Under the pieces are notes generated by a model, which was not told the DNA's origin, did no database searches, and saw only the letters and a program-made list of their open reading frames with translations. The position numbers and the translations under genes are program-made. 30,830 bases of DNA from an uncultured Rikenellaceae bacterium (GTDB taxonomy: Bacteria > Bacteroidota > Bacteroidia > Bacteroidales > Rikenellaceae), in NCBI GenBank assembly GCA_947054185.1, contig CAMRVW010000004.1, positions 1 to 30,830 of the forward strand, read 5' to 3'. Below are positions 1 to 8,226 of this stretch, piece by piece (the stretch's first letter is position 1; every line of letters starts with the position of its first letter).

Positions 1-44
1 AGCCCGCCGCCTATGAAACCAAGGTTTTGCCAAACAGACCAGTC

Positions 45-2159
45 ATGGATATAATAGAGACAATTTCACAGAAAACAGGACGTAAAAGCCCGCATGTGGC
101 AGCCCTATGCCGTCTTTTGTTCGAAGAGTCGGCCACCATCCCCTTCGTGAGCCGTTACCGCAAAGAGGCCACCGGAGGCATGGACGAGGTGACCATAGGC
201 GACATTGCCGCCATGTATCGCGCGCTCACCGAGCTTGAGAAGCGTAAAACAACGGTCAGGGAGGCGATAGATGCCGCCGGCGCCCTTACCGACGACATGG
301 CACACCGCATAGAGGCATGCACCGACCCCAAAGAGCTCGAAGACCTCTATCTGCCCTATCGCCCCAAGCGACGCACCCGCGCCTCGGCAGCCCGCGAAAA
401 AGGGCTTGAACCGTTAGCCGCCATGATAATGAAAGGCGCCGACCCACGACAGGCCTCCGCACGATTCACCGGACCTAAAGTCGGAACGGAGGATGAGGCG
501 CTGGCCGGAGCATCGGACATAATCGCCGAGTGGGCCTCCGAGAATGTGCGGGTAAGACGCTCTGTGCGCCGCATCTTCGCCACCAAAGGTGTCATGACCT
601 CAAAGGTGGTGGCGGGCAAAGAGCAGGAGGGCGCCAAATATTCCGACTATTTCGACTTCAGCGAGCCATTAAAGCGCATACCGGCGCACCGTTTCCTCGC
701 CCTGAAGCGCGCCGCCGACGAGGGGGTGATAAAGATGGGCGTACAGGTCGACGACACCGAAGTCTTAAACACCATGACACAGACTTTCGCCCCGGGCTTA
801 CGTCAGTCAGCAGCCTCCTTTGTCGACACCGCCGTACGCGACGGTTACAAACGTCTGTTGCGCCCCTCCATAGAAAACGAGACCATCGCCGAGGTCAAAC
901 AGAGGGCCGATGGCGAGTCGATACGCGTCTTTGGCGACAACCTGCGCCAGCTGCTCTTGTCGCCGCCGCTGGGCGCATGCCGCGTGCTGGCCATAGACCC
1001 CGGTTTCCGCACAGGCTGCAAGGTGGTGTGCCTCGACAGTGACGGCACCCTGCTGCACAACGACACCATATACCCCCATCCGCCGCAAAACGAGCTTCAG
1101 GCGGCCGTTGCCAAGCTGCGGTCGCTCATAGAGAGGTATCGGTGTCAGGCCGTTGCGGTGGGCGACGGTACGGCGGGACGCGAGACCGAACGCATGCTCA
1201 AAGAGATGAAACTGCCCGAAGACATACGCCTCTTTATGGTCAGCGAAGACGGCGCCTCGGTATATTCGGCCTCGCCGGTGGCGCGCGAGGAGTTTCCCGA
1301 CCATGACGTAACAGTGCGGGGGTCGGTCTCCATAGGCCGTCGTCTGATAGACCCTCTCTCGGAGCTTGTCAAGATAGACCCCAAATCGATAGGCGTGGGG
1401 CAATACCAGCACGATGTCGACCAGGCCAGGCTCAAAGAGTCGCTCGACAGCGTGGTCTCAAGCTGCGTCAACAATGTGGGTGTCGACCTCAACACAGCCT
1501 CACGCCACCTTTTGCGTTATGTCTCGGGCATAGGCGAGAGTCTGGCAGCCGCCATTGTCGACTATCGCTCGCAAAACGGCCCCTTCAAAAGCCGCCGGCA
1601 GCTTAAAGAGGTGCCCCGTCTCGGCGCCAAAGCCTTCGAGCAATGCGCCGGCTTCATGCGCATACCCGGCGCAGCCAACCCGCTCGACAACAGCGCCGTG
1701 CATCCCGAGAGTTACCCTGTGGTGGAACGCATGGCCGGCGATCTGGGCGTCGACACCGCCACGCTGGTGGCCGACAAGTCGTTGCAGGCCAAGATAGTGC
1801 CCCAAAACTATGTCACCGACAAGACGGGCATGCCCACCATCGTCGACATCATGGCCGAGCTGGCCAAACCGGGACGCGACCCGCGCGACAAGATAGAGGT
1901 ATTCGAGTTTGCCGACGGCCTCCACTCCATCGAAGACCTTGCCGAAGGCATGGAGGTGCCGGGCATAGTCACCAACATCACCGCTTTCGGCGCATTCGTC
2001 GACATAGGCGTCAAGCAAGACGGCCTTGTGCACATATCGCAGCTGGCAGACCGTTACATAAGCGACCCGTCGACGGTGGTCAGGCTGCACCAGCATGTCA
2101 AGGTGCGCATATTGTCGGTCGACAGAAGCCGCGGACGCATACAGCTCAAAAAGATATAA
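45..2159 (+). CDS. tex: Tex-family RNA-binding transcription accessory protein
   Basis: Tex proteins are cytoplasmic nucleic-acid-binding factors linked to transcription. The protein shows the family order: a helical N-terminal Tex region, a YqgF/RNase H-like domain starting near residue 318 (AIDPGFRTGCKVV), a helix-hairpin-helix segment near residues 489-515 (YVSGIGESLAAAIV), and a C-terminal S1 domain near 634-703 (GIVTNITAFGAFVDIGVKQD, then DGLVHISQL). The length of 704 aa is normal for the family. I chose the ATG at 45; an in-frame TTG at 27 would add six residues, but homologues usually begin near the MDIIE-type sequence. No Shine-Dalgarno is visible. The prenyltransferase gene starts 27 nt downstream, so the two may be co-transcribed. 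The identification is firm; the biological role is known only from other bacteria. Confidence 0.95.
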   Translation: MDIIETISQKTGRKSPHVAALCRLLFEESATIPFVSRYRKEATGGMDEVTIGDIAAMYRALTELEKRKTTVREAIDAAGALTDDMAHRIEACTDPKELEDLYLPYRPKRRTRASAAREKGLEPLAAMIMKGADPRQASARFTGPKVGTEDEALAGASDIIAEWASENVRVRRSVRRIFATKGVMTSKVVAGKEQEGAKYSDYFDFSEPLKRIPAHRFLALKRAADEGVIKMGVQVDDTEVLNTMTQTFAPGLRQSAASFVDTAVRDGYKRLLRPSIENETIAEVKQRADGESIRVFGDNLRQLLLSPPLGACRVLAIDPGFRTGCKVVCLDSDGTLLHNDTIYPHPPQNELQAAVAKLRSLIERYRCQAVAVGDGTAGRETERMLKEMKLPEDIRLFMVSEDGASVYSASPVAREEFPDHDVTVRGSVSIGRRLIDPLSELVKIDPKSIGVGQYQHDVDQARLKESLDSVVSSCVNNVGVDLNTASRHLLRYVSGIGESLAAAIVDYRSQNGPFKSRRQLKEVPRLGAKAFEQCAGFMRIPGAANPLDNSAVHPESYPVVERMAGDLGVDTATLVADKSLQAKIVPQNYVTDKTGMPTIVDIMAELAKPGRDPRDKIEVFEFADGLHSIEDLAEGMEVPGIVTNITAFGAFVDIGVKQDGLVHISQLADRYISDPSTVVRLHQHVKVRILSVDRSRGRIQLKKI

Positions 2160-2186
2160 GACCCCGAACAACAACCCCTGACAACC

Positions 2187-3050
2187 ATGTCAACGATAAA
2201 AAATTTCGCATCGCTCATAAAGATTGCCCACACCGTATTCGCATTGCCCTTTGCGATGATAGGATTCGTCATGGGCACATCGGCCCATCCCGATGGCTTC
2301 TCGGCCGTCTTGCTCGTCAAGGTGCTGCTGTGCATGTTTTTCGCCCGCACGGTGGCCATGGCGTTCAACCGTTATGCCGACCGTCACATCGACGCGGCAA
2401 ACCCACGCACCGCAAAGCGCGAGCTTCCCGCCGGAGTCATGACGCCACAGGGCGTACTTGCCGCCGTTGTCGTATGCTCGGTGCTCTTCGTGGCCACGGC
2501 AGCCACCATCAACACCCTCACGCTGGCCCTGTCACCCGTTGCGTTGGCGCTGGTGCTGGGTTACAGTTACACCAAACGCTTCACGGCACTGTGCCACATT
2601 GTGCTCGGCATAAGCCTTGGAGTGGCTCCCACGGCGGCATATATATCGGTCACGGGACGGTTTGACCTCGAGCCTGTGTTGCTGTCGCTGTTGGTTGTGA
2701 TGTGGTGCGGCGGCTTCGACATAATATATGCCCTGCAAGACGAACATTTCGACCGTAAGGCGGGGCTCCACTCCATACCCGCCGCCGTCGGTGCCCGCAA
2801 AGCACTGGCCATAAGCCGGACTCTGCACCTTTGCGCAACGGCCATGGTCATTGTCATAGGCCTATGTTACATGCCCACGGTGCTTTATGCCATAGGCGCG
2901 GTCATCTTCATAAGCCTCATAATATACCAACACACGATAGTCAGAGCCGACGACCTCTCGCGCGTTGGACTCGCTTTCGGTACCACCAATGGCGTGGCAA
3001 GCATACTCTATGCCCTTTTCACCATCTGGTCCATGGTTGCCGCAAGCTGA
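2187..3050 (+). CDS. UbiA-family prenyltransferase (4-hydroxybenzoate polyprenyltransferase-like)
   Basis: A 287-aa integral membrane protein with about eight hydrophobic segments. Both Asp-rich motifs of UbiA enzymes are present: N61-R-Y-A-D65-R-H-I-D69 followed by NPRTAKRELPAG, and D178 to D189 in DIIYALQDEHFD followed by RKAGLHSIPA. These bind Mg2+-prenyl diphosphate and transfer the chain to an aromatic acceptor. The motifs resemble the UbiA-like group that includes MqnP of the futalosine menaquinone route, so quinone synthesis is the likely pathway, but no other quinone gene lies in the window and the acceptor cannot be assigned. The gene is 27 nt after tex and is followed by a stem-loop, then the separate glyA promoter. 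Confidence 0.88.
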   Translation: MSTIKNFASLIKIAHTVFALPFAMIGFVMGTSAHPDGFSAVLLVKVLLCMFFARTVAMAFNRYADRHIDAANPRTAKRELPAGVMTPQGVLAAVVVCSVLFVATAATINTLTLALSPVALALVLGYSYTKRFTALCHIVLGISLGVAPTAAYISVTGRFDLEPVLLSLLVVMWCGGFDIIYALQDEHFDRKAGLHSIPAAVGARKALAISRTLHLCATAMVIVIGLCYMPTVLYAIGAVIFISLIIYQHTIVRADDLSRVGLAFGTTNGVASILYALFTIWSMVAAS

Positions 3051-3051
3051 T

Positions 3052-3089
3052 TGAAAACATCGATATTCAGCCTGTAAGACATGTTTTCA
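3052..3089 (+). terminator. Stem-loop after the prenyltransferase gene
   Basis: Perfect 9-bp inverted repeat: TGAAAACAT at 3052-3060 and ATGTTTTCA at 3081-3089, with a 20-nt loop. It begins 2 nt after the prenyltransferase stop. The loop is long and there is no T-run after it, so it may be a weak terminator or an mRNA 3'-end structure. Confidence 0.4.
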
Positions 3090-3108
3090 TGTAAAAGCGA
3101 AACCTTAT

Positions 3109-3139
3109 TTTGATTTTTAAAATAAACTTTTTATCTTTG
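3109..3139 (+). promoter_or_regulatory. Bacteroidetes-type promoter for glyA
   Basis: TTTG at 3109-3112, a 19-nt spacer, and TATCTTTG at 3132-3139 match the known Bacteroidetes consensus TTTG / N19-21 / TAnnTTTG exactly. Transcription would begin near 3146, giving a leader of about 18 nt before the glyA ATG at 3164. This also argues against the upstream in-frame start at 3110, which lies inside the promoter. Confidence 0.85.
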
Positions 3140-3163
3140 ATAGATAAAAAATCAAACCACATC

Positions 3164-4453
3164 ATGGAAAGAGACACCCAAATATTTTCTCTTATAGAAC
3201 AAGAGAAAGAGCGTCAAATGCACGGCATAGAGCTTATCGCATCTGAAAACTTCGTCAGCGACCAGGTAATGGAGGCGATGGGTTCGGTGCTCACCAATAA
3301 ATATGCGGAAGGTTACCCGGCTGCCCGTTATTACGGCGGTTGCGAGGTGGTCGACAAGGTCGAGCAACTGGCCATCGACCGTCTGTGCAAGCTCTATGGC
3401 GCCGAATATGCCAATGTGCAGCCTCACTCGGGTGCCCAGGCCAACATGGCTGTCTTCACGGCTGTTTTACGTCACGGCGACACCTTCATGGGTCTCGACC
3501 TGGCACACGGCGGACACCTCTCGCACGGCTCTCCCGTCAACTTCTCGGGCATCAACTTCAAGGCCGTGGGCTATCAGGTCGACGAAGCCACAGGCACCAT
3601 AGACTATGACAAGATGGAGAAACTGGCCATCGAGACCAAACCCAAGCTCATCGTGGGCGGCGCATCGGCATACTGCCGCGAGTGGAACTATGCCCGCATG
3701 CGTCAGATTGCCGACAAGGTGGGCGCCCTGCTTATGATAGACATGGCACACACGGCAGGTCTCATCGCCGCAGGCCTTCTCGACAACCCGGTAAAACACG
3801 CCCACATAGTAACATCGACCACCCACAAGACCCTGCGCGGTCCCCGTGGCGGCATCATATTGATGGGCAAAGACTTCGAAAACCCTTGGGGTTACACCAC
3901 ACCCAAAGGACAGGTGAAGATGATGTCGCAGATATTGAACTCGGCAGTCTTCCCTGGTGTGCAGGGCGGCCCGCTCGAACATGTCATTGCAGCCAAAGCG
4001 GTGGCTTTCCTCGAAGCGCTCGAACCCTCTTACATTGAATACCAGACCCAGGTCAGGAAAAATGCTCAGGCAATGGCCGACGCCTTTATCAAACGCGGCT
4101 ATAAGCTGGTATCGGGAGGCACCGACAACCACCTGATGCTTATAGACCTGCGCACCAAATTCCCGGAGCTTACCGGCAAGGCGGCAGAGAAAGCCCTTGT
4201 GAGGGCCGACATAACCACCAACAAAAACATGGTGCCTTACGACAGTCGCTCGCCCTTCCTCACCTCGGGAATACGTGTGGGAACACCCGCCATAACCACC
4301 CGCGGACTTAAAGAAGAGCAGATGGATACGATAGTGGCACTTATAGACCGTGTGCTTTCAAACCCCGAGTCGGAAGAGGTTATAGCCGAAGTTAAGCACG
4401 AGGTAAACAAGATGATGGCCAATTACCCTCTGTTCGCTTGGTCGCGCAGATAA
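3164..4453 (+). CDS. glyA: Serine hydroxymethyltransferase
   Basis: PLP-dependent enzyme that interconverts serine and glycine while charging tetrahydrofolate with a one-carbon unit. The 429-aa protein has the signature around the PLP lysine (STTHKTLRGPRGG, lysine near residue 222), the N-terminal IELIASENFVS segment and YAEGYPAARYYGG, and SHGSPVNFSG. Length is typical. The ATG at 3164 is chosen because the longer frame from 3110 overlaps the promoter and the protein then begins MERDTQIF as expected. The acyl-ACP thioesterase starts 3 nt after the stop, so the two genes very likely share a transcript. Confidence 0.97.
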   Translation: MERDTQIFSLIEQEKERQMHGIELIASENFVSDQVMEAMGSVLTNKYAEGYPAARYYGGCEVVDKVEQLAIDRLCKLYGAEYANVQPHSGAQANMAVFTAVLRHGDTFMGLDLAHGGHLSHGSPVNFSGINFKAVGYQVDEATGTIDYDKMEKLAIETKPKLIVGGASAYCREWNYARMRQIADKVGALLMIDMAHTAGLIAAGLLDNPVKHAHIVTSTTHKTLRGPRGGIILMGKDFENPWGYTTPKGQVKMMSQILNSAVFPGVQGGPLEHVIAAKAVAFLEALEPSYIEYQTQVRKNAQAMADAFIKRGYKLVSGGTDNHLMLIDLRTKFPELTGKAAEKALVRADITTNKNMVPYDSRSPFLTSGIRVGTPAITTRGLKEEQMDTIVALIDRVLSNPESEEVIAEVKHEVNKMMANYPLFAWSRR

Positions 4454-4456
4454 AAC

Positions 4457-5167
4457 ATGGCGACATACGAATATAAGGTCAGGCCCACGGATGTCGATTT
4501 CACCGGAGCCCAGAGCATGTTGTCACTGTGCGACAGCATATTACTCTCGGCAGGTGAAGATGCCGATGCGGGAGGCTTCGGAGTGCGCAACCTCGACGAA
4601 CACAACGCCACGTGGGTGTTGTCGCGCTTTGCCGTCGAAAGAGATCGTGCGCCTGTGTCGGGTGAGCATTTCAAAATCACCACATGGGTGCAATCGCTCG
4701 ACCGCATCTTCACCACGCGCCACCACATGGTGTTCGATGCCCGTGACCACCTCATGGCGCGCGCCACAACGCTCTGGTCGATAATAGACCTCGCCTCGCG
4801 CAAGCCTGTGCCGTTGGAGTGGTTGGAAAATTGCGCTGTCGAGCCTCATGACATCCCGGGCATGAACCGACCCTTACGGTTGCGCCCGCTGCCATCTTAC
4901 GAGTGTGAAGAGAGACGCACGGTGCGTTATTCCGACATCGACTTCAACGGCCACACCAACACCGTGAGGTATATAGGGTGGATGCTCGACATGACCGCAC
5001 CAGAACGCTTCAGGTCACATACGATAAAACGATTAGACGCCAACTTCATCAAAGAGTCTGTCTTGGGACAAAGCCTCACCCTCAAGCTCGACAGATGCCG
5101 GGACACCGACAGCTTCATCGTCATGGGCGCAACGCCTGTCATGCTCGCATCCATGGAGTGGAGATAG
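4457..5167 (+). CDS. Acyl-ACP thioesterase (double hot-dog)
   Basis: The 236-aa protein fits the bacterial branch of the plant FatA/FatB acyl-ACP thioesterase family, which hydrolyses acyl-ACP to release free fatty acids in the cytoplasm. The N-terminal hot-dog half carries YKVRPTDVDFTGAQSM, and the C-terminal half has the active-site-like stretch YSDIDFNGHTNTVRYIGW (D160, D162, N164, H166, N168). Length is slightly short relative to plant enzymes, as expected for bacterial members. It follows glyA by 3 nt, so it should be transcribed from the glyA promoter; no metabolic reason for the pairing is evident. Strong hairpin terminators follow. Chain-length specificity cannot be read from sequence. 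Confidence 0.88.
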   Translation: MATYEYKVRPTDVDFTGAQSMLSLCDSILLSAGEDADAGGFGVRNLDEHNATWVLSRFAVERDRAPVSGEHFKITTWVQSLDRIFTTRHHMVFDARDHLMARATTLWSIIDLASRKPVPLEWLENCAVEPHDIPGMNRPLRLRPLPSYECEERRTVRYSDIDFNGHTNTVRYIGWMLDMTAPERFRSHTIKRLDANFIKESVLGQSLTLKLDRCRDTDSFIVMGATPVMLASMEWR

Positions 5168-5186
5168 TCGATGACAATACAACACG

Positions 5187-5222
5187 AAAGGCCTGCATGC
5201 ATTATTCCACATGCAGACCTTT
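5187..5222 (+). terminator. Hairpin terminator after the acyl-ACP thioesterase
   Basis: Arms 5187-5199 and 5210-5222 form a 13-bp stem with one mismatch (AAAGGCCTGCATG against CATGCAGACCTTT) and a 10-nt loop. It starts 20 nt after the thioesterase stop. The A-run on the left and T-run on the right allow use in both directions, fitting the convergent genes on either side. Confidence 0.7.
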
Positions 5223-5238
5223 CACTGTTATAAAGGCA

Positions 5239-5261
5239 GGCCGGCGAGCCATTCACCGGCC
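5239..5261. repeat. Short GC-rich inverted repeat between two terminator hairpins
   Basis: GGCCGG at 5239-5244 and CCGGCC at 5256-5261, with an 11-nt loop. It lies midway between the two larger hairpins in the 155-nt convergent gap and may add to termination. No gene is visible in this gap. Confidence 0.4.
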
Positions 5262-5278
5262 CCGCTGCAAACAAAAAT

Positions 5279-5305
5279 AAAGGTCCGCAAACCATGCAGA
5301 CCTTT
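5279..5305. terminator. Second hairpin terminator, 3' of the GNAT gene
   Basis: AAAGGTCCGCA (5279-5289) pairs with TGCAGACCTTT (5295-5305) with one mismatch and a 5-nt loop. On the minus strand it begins 17 nt beyond the GNAT stop and ends in a T-run, as expected for a minus-strand terminator; on the plus strand it also ends in TTTT. Its right arm repeats the ATGCAGACCTTT of the first hairpin. Confidence 0.65.
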
Positions 5306-5322
5306 TGTCATTCCAAAACACA

Positions 5323-5625
5323 CTATAAAGTGCAACTCGACGGAGTATTCACCGACACCACCTCTATATCGGGCTTGTGTCGCAATATATATGCCTGAAC
5401 ATATGGGCACACCGGGTTGAGTTTGAGCTTTTTCTTCCTGCCCATCTCTATGGCGGCCTCCACCAGCCTCTCGGCAAACTTGCGTCCTCTAAGCTCGCGG
5501 GGCACGAAGGTGTGGGTGAGGGCAATGCAGTCGGGCGTCAACAGATATTCGACATAGGCATACTTTCCATCCACATCTATCTCGAGACGACAAGCCTTTT
5601 CGTTGTTATAAATCTCATTTTCCAT
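5323..5625 (-). CDS. Small GNAT-like N-acetyltransferase (YjdJ/CG type)
   Basis: A 100-aa protein matching the very short GNAT-like family (Acetyltransf_CG type), in which a compact acetyl-CoA fold is formed without a full substrate lobe. The core is visible: beta strands in YAYVEYLLTPDCIALTHTFV, the acetyl-CoA loop VPRELRGRKFAERLVEAA (RxxGxx-type pyrophosphate loop), and the following LNPVCPYVQAYILRHKPD, a highly recognisable ending for the family. The substrate is unknown. It lies 120 nt downstream of nth on the same strand, but a good terminator separates them, so it probably has its own promoter; I could not identify one. Confidence 0.85.
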   Translation of the reverse strand: MENEIYNNEKACRLEIDVDGKYAYVEYLLTPDCIALTHTFVPRELRGRKFAERLVEAAIEMGRKKKLKLNPVCPYVQAYILRHKPDIEVVSVNTPSSCTL

Positions 5626-5697
5626 AATAATATTGTATTAAATCGGTTATACCACCGACTCAATCAACAATCATGCCCGACCCCATGGCGGGAGCAT

Positions 5698-5722
5698 AAA
5701 AAAAGCCGCCCGAAGCGACTTT
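5698..5722 (-). terminator. Intrinsic terminator of the aroB-nth operon
   Basis: Read on the minus strand: a GTCGC stem, TTCGG loop region, GCGGC, then seven Ts. One G-U pair is needed. It begins 23 nt after the nth stop and is the clearest classical intrinsic terminator in the left half of the window. Confidence 0.75.
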
Positions 5723-5745
5723 CCAAACATGCGGCATGACACGTG

Positions 5746-6381
5746 CTAACCTTTGGGCGCCGACTTACACACCCCCGCAAGACCGCAATCGCTGCACTTG
5801 GGGTTTCTGGCAGTGCACACATACCTGCCGTGAAGTATCAGCCAATGGTGCGCCGTGCCCAAAATATCGCCGGCAAACCCTGCCACCAACTGTCTCTCTG
5901 TCTCAAGCGGCGTTTTGGCGCCACGCGTGAGCCCCAGACGGGCCGACACCCGATGCACATGGGTGTCGACAGCCATCGCCTGCTTGCCGAACGCCACCGA
6001 CATCATCACATTGGCGGTCTTGCGCCCCACCCCGGCCAACGTAAGCAGATCATCCATATTGTCAGGCACTTGCGAACCATACACCTCAACCAGACGCACG
6101 GCCATGTTCTTAAGATTGGCCGCCTTGTTATTGGGATACGACACCGACTTTATATACCCGAATATATCTTCCACCGCGGCGGCAGCCATATCGGCAGGTG
6201 TCGGATAGGCCTCGAAAAGGGGTGGCGTCACCATGTTGACCCTCTTGTCTGTACACTGGGCCGACAATATCACCGCCACAAGAAGCTGATAGTGGTCGCC
6301 ATAGTGCAACTCTGTCTCAGCCACCGGCATATTGGCCGTGAACCACTCGGTCACAGCCCTGTATCTCTCTTTTATAGTCAT
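5746..6381 (-). CDS. nth: Endonuclease III (DNA glycosylase/AP lyase)
   Basis: Base-excision repair enzyme that removes oxidised pyrimidines and cleaves the abasic strand. The 211-aa protein has the helix-hairpin-helix LAGVGRKTANV with the catalytic lysine at 121, the catalytic aspartate at 139 (VDTHVHRVSARLGL), and a complete 4Fe-4S loop with the C-X6-C-X2-C-X5-C spacing (C189, C196, C199, C205). Length is normal. Its ATG overlaps the aroB stop by 4 nt (ATGA), so translation is probably coupled to aroB, although the functions are unrelated. Confidence 0.97.
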   Translation of the reverse strand: MTIKERYRAVTEWFTANMPVAETELHYGDHYQLLVAVILSAQCTDKRVNMVTPPLFEAYPTPADMAAAAVEDIFGYIKSVSYPNNKAANLKNMAVRLVEVYGSQVPDNMDDLLTLAGVGRKTANVMMSVAFGKQAMAVDTHVHRVSARLGLTRGAKTPLETERQLVAGFAGDILGTAHHWLILHGRYVCTARNPKCSDCGLAGVCKSAPKG

Positions 6382-7412
6382 AACACGACCTCCATCAATT
6401 CGGCCAGACGCTCAAACGAGAGCCTCTCGACATGACACCGTCCTATGGTATCCAAAACAACAAAACTCATACCGTCTCCGCAACGCTTTTTATCGTGCCG
6501 TAACGCCTCGAAAAGCTCTCTGGCACTCACGGGACACTCGGTCGGAAGCCCCATGCGCTCCATCGCCGACACCACACGCCTCTTGTCTTCTTCAGACAGG
6601 AACCCTAAGCGACGGCTTATCCCGGCGGCATGACAGCACCCTATGGCAACCGCCTGGCCATGCGTATAAAGCCTGCAACACTTCTCGACGGCATGCCCTA
6701 TGGTGTGACCGAAGTTGAGTATCTTGCGCCGCCCGCTCTCGGTGAAATCGTCAGCCACAACTGACGCCTTTATCTCTATCGCCTCACGTATGACCGCCGA
6801 CAGCACCTCACTGTCATCCATGACGGCCTCATACCCGCTCTCCAGACGGGCAAACAACCTCTCCGAACCTATCAGACCCGCCTTTATCGCCTCGGCAATA
6901 CCGCACCGCACCTCACGTTCGGGAAGTGTGCGCAACATGGCCGGATCGCACACCACGAAATCGGGCTGATTGAAGTTGCCCACCATGTTTTTATATCCGT
7001 CGAGGTTGACACCGTTCTTGCCGCCGACGCTGGCATCCACCTGCGCCAACAAGGTGGTGGCGACAAAACCGAACCTCACCCCGCGCATGTATGTCGAAGC
7101 GGCAAACCCCGTTATGTCGGTTACTATGCCGCCGCCGATGCCCAGCAGAAACGAGCCTCTGTCGGCCTCCTCCTCAACCAGGCGACGATAGATGAAAGCC
7201 ATGGTTTCAAGGTTTTTGTTCTCTTCGCCCTGCCCTATGACTATGTGACGGTAACGCCCGACAAGCTCGGGATAACATGCCGCCACCATCTCGTCGGTTA
7301 TCACTATGGGATCGACTCCCGCCGTCAACTCGGGCAGACACTCCTCCACAGAGCCTATCATTATGCGCGACGGCCCGCTTCCCTCCCTCTCTATCTCTAT
7401 CACATGTCTCAT
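6378..7412 (-). CDS. aroB: 3-dehydroquinate synthase
   Basis: Converts DAHP to 3-dehydroquinate, the second step of the shikimate pathway, using NAD and a divalent metal. The 344-aa protein has the nucleotide-binding GIGGGIVTDITGF (GGG 93-95), DASVGGKNGVN at 126-136, the metal-binding glutamate in GIAEAIKAG (E174), and the metal histidines in NFGHTIGHAVE (H236) and YTHGQAVAIG (H251). Length is slightly compact but complete. It is first in a two-gene minus-strand operon with nth and has a near-perfect promoter 24 nt upstream. Confidence 0.96.
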   Translation of the reverse strand: MRHVIEIEREGSGPSRIMIGSVEECLPELTAGVDPIVITDEMVAACYPELVGRYRHIVIGQGEENKNLETMAFIYRRLVEEEADRGSFLLGIGGGIVTDITGFAASTYMRGVRFGFVATTLLAQVDASVGGKNGVNLDGYKNMVGNFNQPDFVVCDPAMLRTLPEREVRCGIAEAIKAGLIGSERLFARLESGYEAVMDDSEVLSAVIREAIEIKASVVADDFTESGRRKILNFGHTIGHAVEKCCRLYTHGQAVAIGCCHAAGISRRLGFLSEEDKRRVVSAMERMGLPTECPVSARELFEALRHDKKRCGDGMSFVVLDTIGRCHVERLSFERLAELMEVVL

Positions 7413-7435
7413 GGTTCACTCTATGTTAACATACG

Positions 7436-7466
7436 CAAAAATACGACTTTTCCACGACATGACAAA
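7436..7466 (-). promoter_or_regulatory. Bacteroidetes-type promoter for aroB-nth
   Basis: On the minus strand, TTTG (7463-7466), a 19-nt spacer and TATTTTTG (7436-7443) match the TTTG / N19 / TAnnTTTG consensus exactly. The transcript would start near 7429, about 17 nt before the aroB ATG at 7412. Confidence 0.85.
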
Positions 7467-7537
7467 GACACCCGCCCGAAGTGCAAGTAGTGCAACACTA
7501 TAGACAAGCGACACAAAACAATCTCAATAAGATTAAC

Positions 7538-7545
7538 TACTTTTG
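7538..7545 (+). promoter_or_regulatory. Possible -7 element for the P-loop kinase gene
   Basis: TACTTTTG fits TAnnTTTG, but the expected -33 position (about 7515) reads AAAA rather than TTTG. If used, the leader before the ATG at 7665 would be about 113 nt and would contain a small stem-loop at 7612-7629 (CCTTGTC against GACAAAGG with one bulge). The rest of the 7467-7664 gap shows no gene. Confidence 0.35.
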
Positions 7546-7664
7546 TGCCCGAAAGACAGAGACCTTGCGCATCTGCCGAAACATAACGACAGCCGACGGG
7601 GTAATGAAAAGCCTTGTCTCAGACAAAGGTATCAACATTAACCAAAACAACAAGAGCTTTATTT

Positions 7665-8198
7665 ATGAAACCGATATTATTTATCATGTCAGGCCTGCCT
7701 GGCACCGGCAAATCAACACTCTCTCAATTTCTGGCCAAGAAATACAATATTCCATACATCCGAATTGACACCATCGAGCAAGGGCTGAGAGACCTATGCC
7801 ATATTGAGGTCGTTACGGAAGGCTACCAATTGGCTTACCGTATTGCGGCAGAGCACTTGAAGCTGGGCATCAATGTTGTGGCCGACAGCTGTAACCCCAT
7901 CAACATCACCCGCATGGCGTGGGAGACCATAGCAAAAAACAATCACAGTGATTTTGTCAACATCGAAATCACCTGCTCAGACCGTAAAGAACATAAGCAT
8001 AGGATAGAGACAAGGATTACAGAGGTTGAAAACATGAAACTGCCCTCATGGGAAGATGTCGAGAACAGGACATTTCACCCATGGGAAAGCGACAGGATAG
8101 TTATTGACACCGCCGGCAAATCAACAGAAGAGAGCTGTAAAGAATTAGACGACAAACTTTTACATTATCTGAAACTGAACGGCATGCGGCTTCAATAG
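7665..8198 (+). CDS. P-loop ATPase/kinase (AAA_33-like)
   Basis: A 177-aa protein beginning MKPILFIMSGLPGTGKST, with a Walker A at residues 10-17. This compact architecture, with no other domain, fits the AAA_33/zeta-toxin-like small-molecule or nucleotide kinase group. The mid-protein Asp in NVVADSCNP is a plausible catalytic or Mg2+ residue, and the Arg-containing region around HRIETRITEVENMK could be a lid. The substrate is unknown. I chose ATG 7665, where the P-loop comes at the expected distance; an upstream in-frame TTG at 7614 would add 17 unlike residues. The gene is more AT-rich than the housekeeping genes around it, as is the neighbouring beta-galactosidase. Confidence 0.78.
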   Translation: MKPILFIMSGLPGTGKSTLSQFLAKKYNIPYIRIDTIEQGLRDLCHIEVVTEGYQLAYRIAAEHLKLGINVVADSCNPINITRMAWETIAKNNHSDFVNIEITCSDRKEHKHRIETRITEVENMKLPSWEDVENRTFHPWESDRIVIDTAGKSTEESCKELDDKLLHYLKLNGMRLQ

Positions 8199-8199
8199 C

Positions 8200-8215
8200 A
8201 TACCGCACACGGTAT
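8200..8215. terminator. Small stem-loop between convergent kinase and GH2 genes
   Basis: ATACCG (8200-8205), CACA loop, CGGTAT (8210-8215). It sits between the kinase stop (8198) and the GH2 stop (8227) in a 28-nt convergent gap. There is no good T-run on either exit, so the termination function is tentative. Confidence 0.35.
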
Positions 8216-8226
8216 CGCAATAAAAA

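Noticed and set aside
1500..2174. Long minus-strand ORF (224 codons) inside tex, and similar antisense frames in glyA, typA, leuS and lepA
   Set aside because: These are shadow frames created by high GC at third codon positions; they lie wholly inside genes with strong domain evidence.
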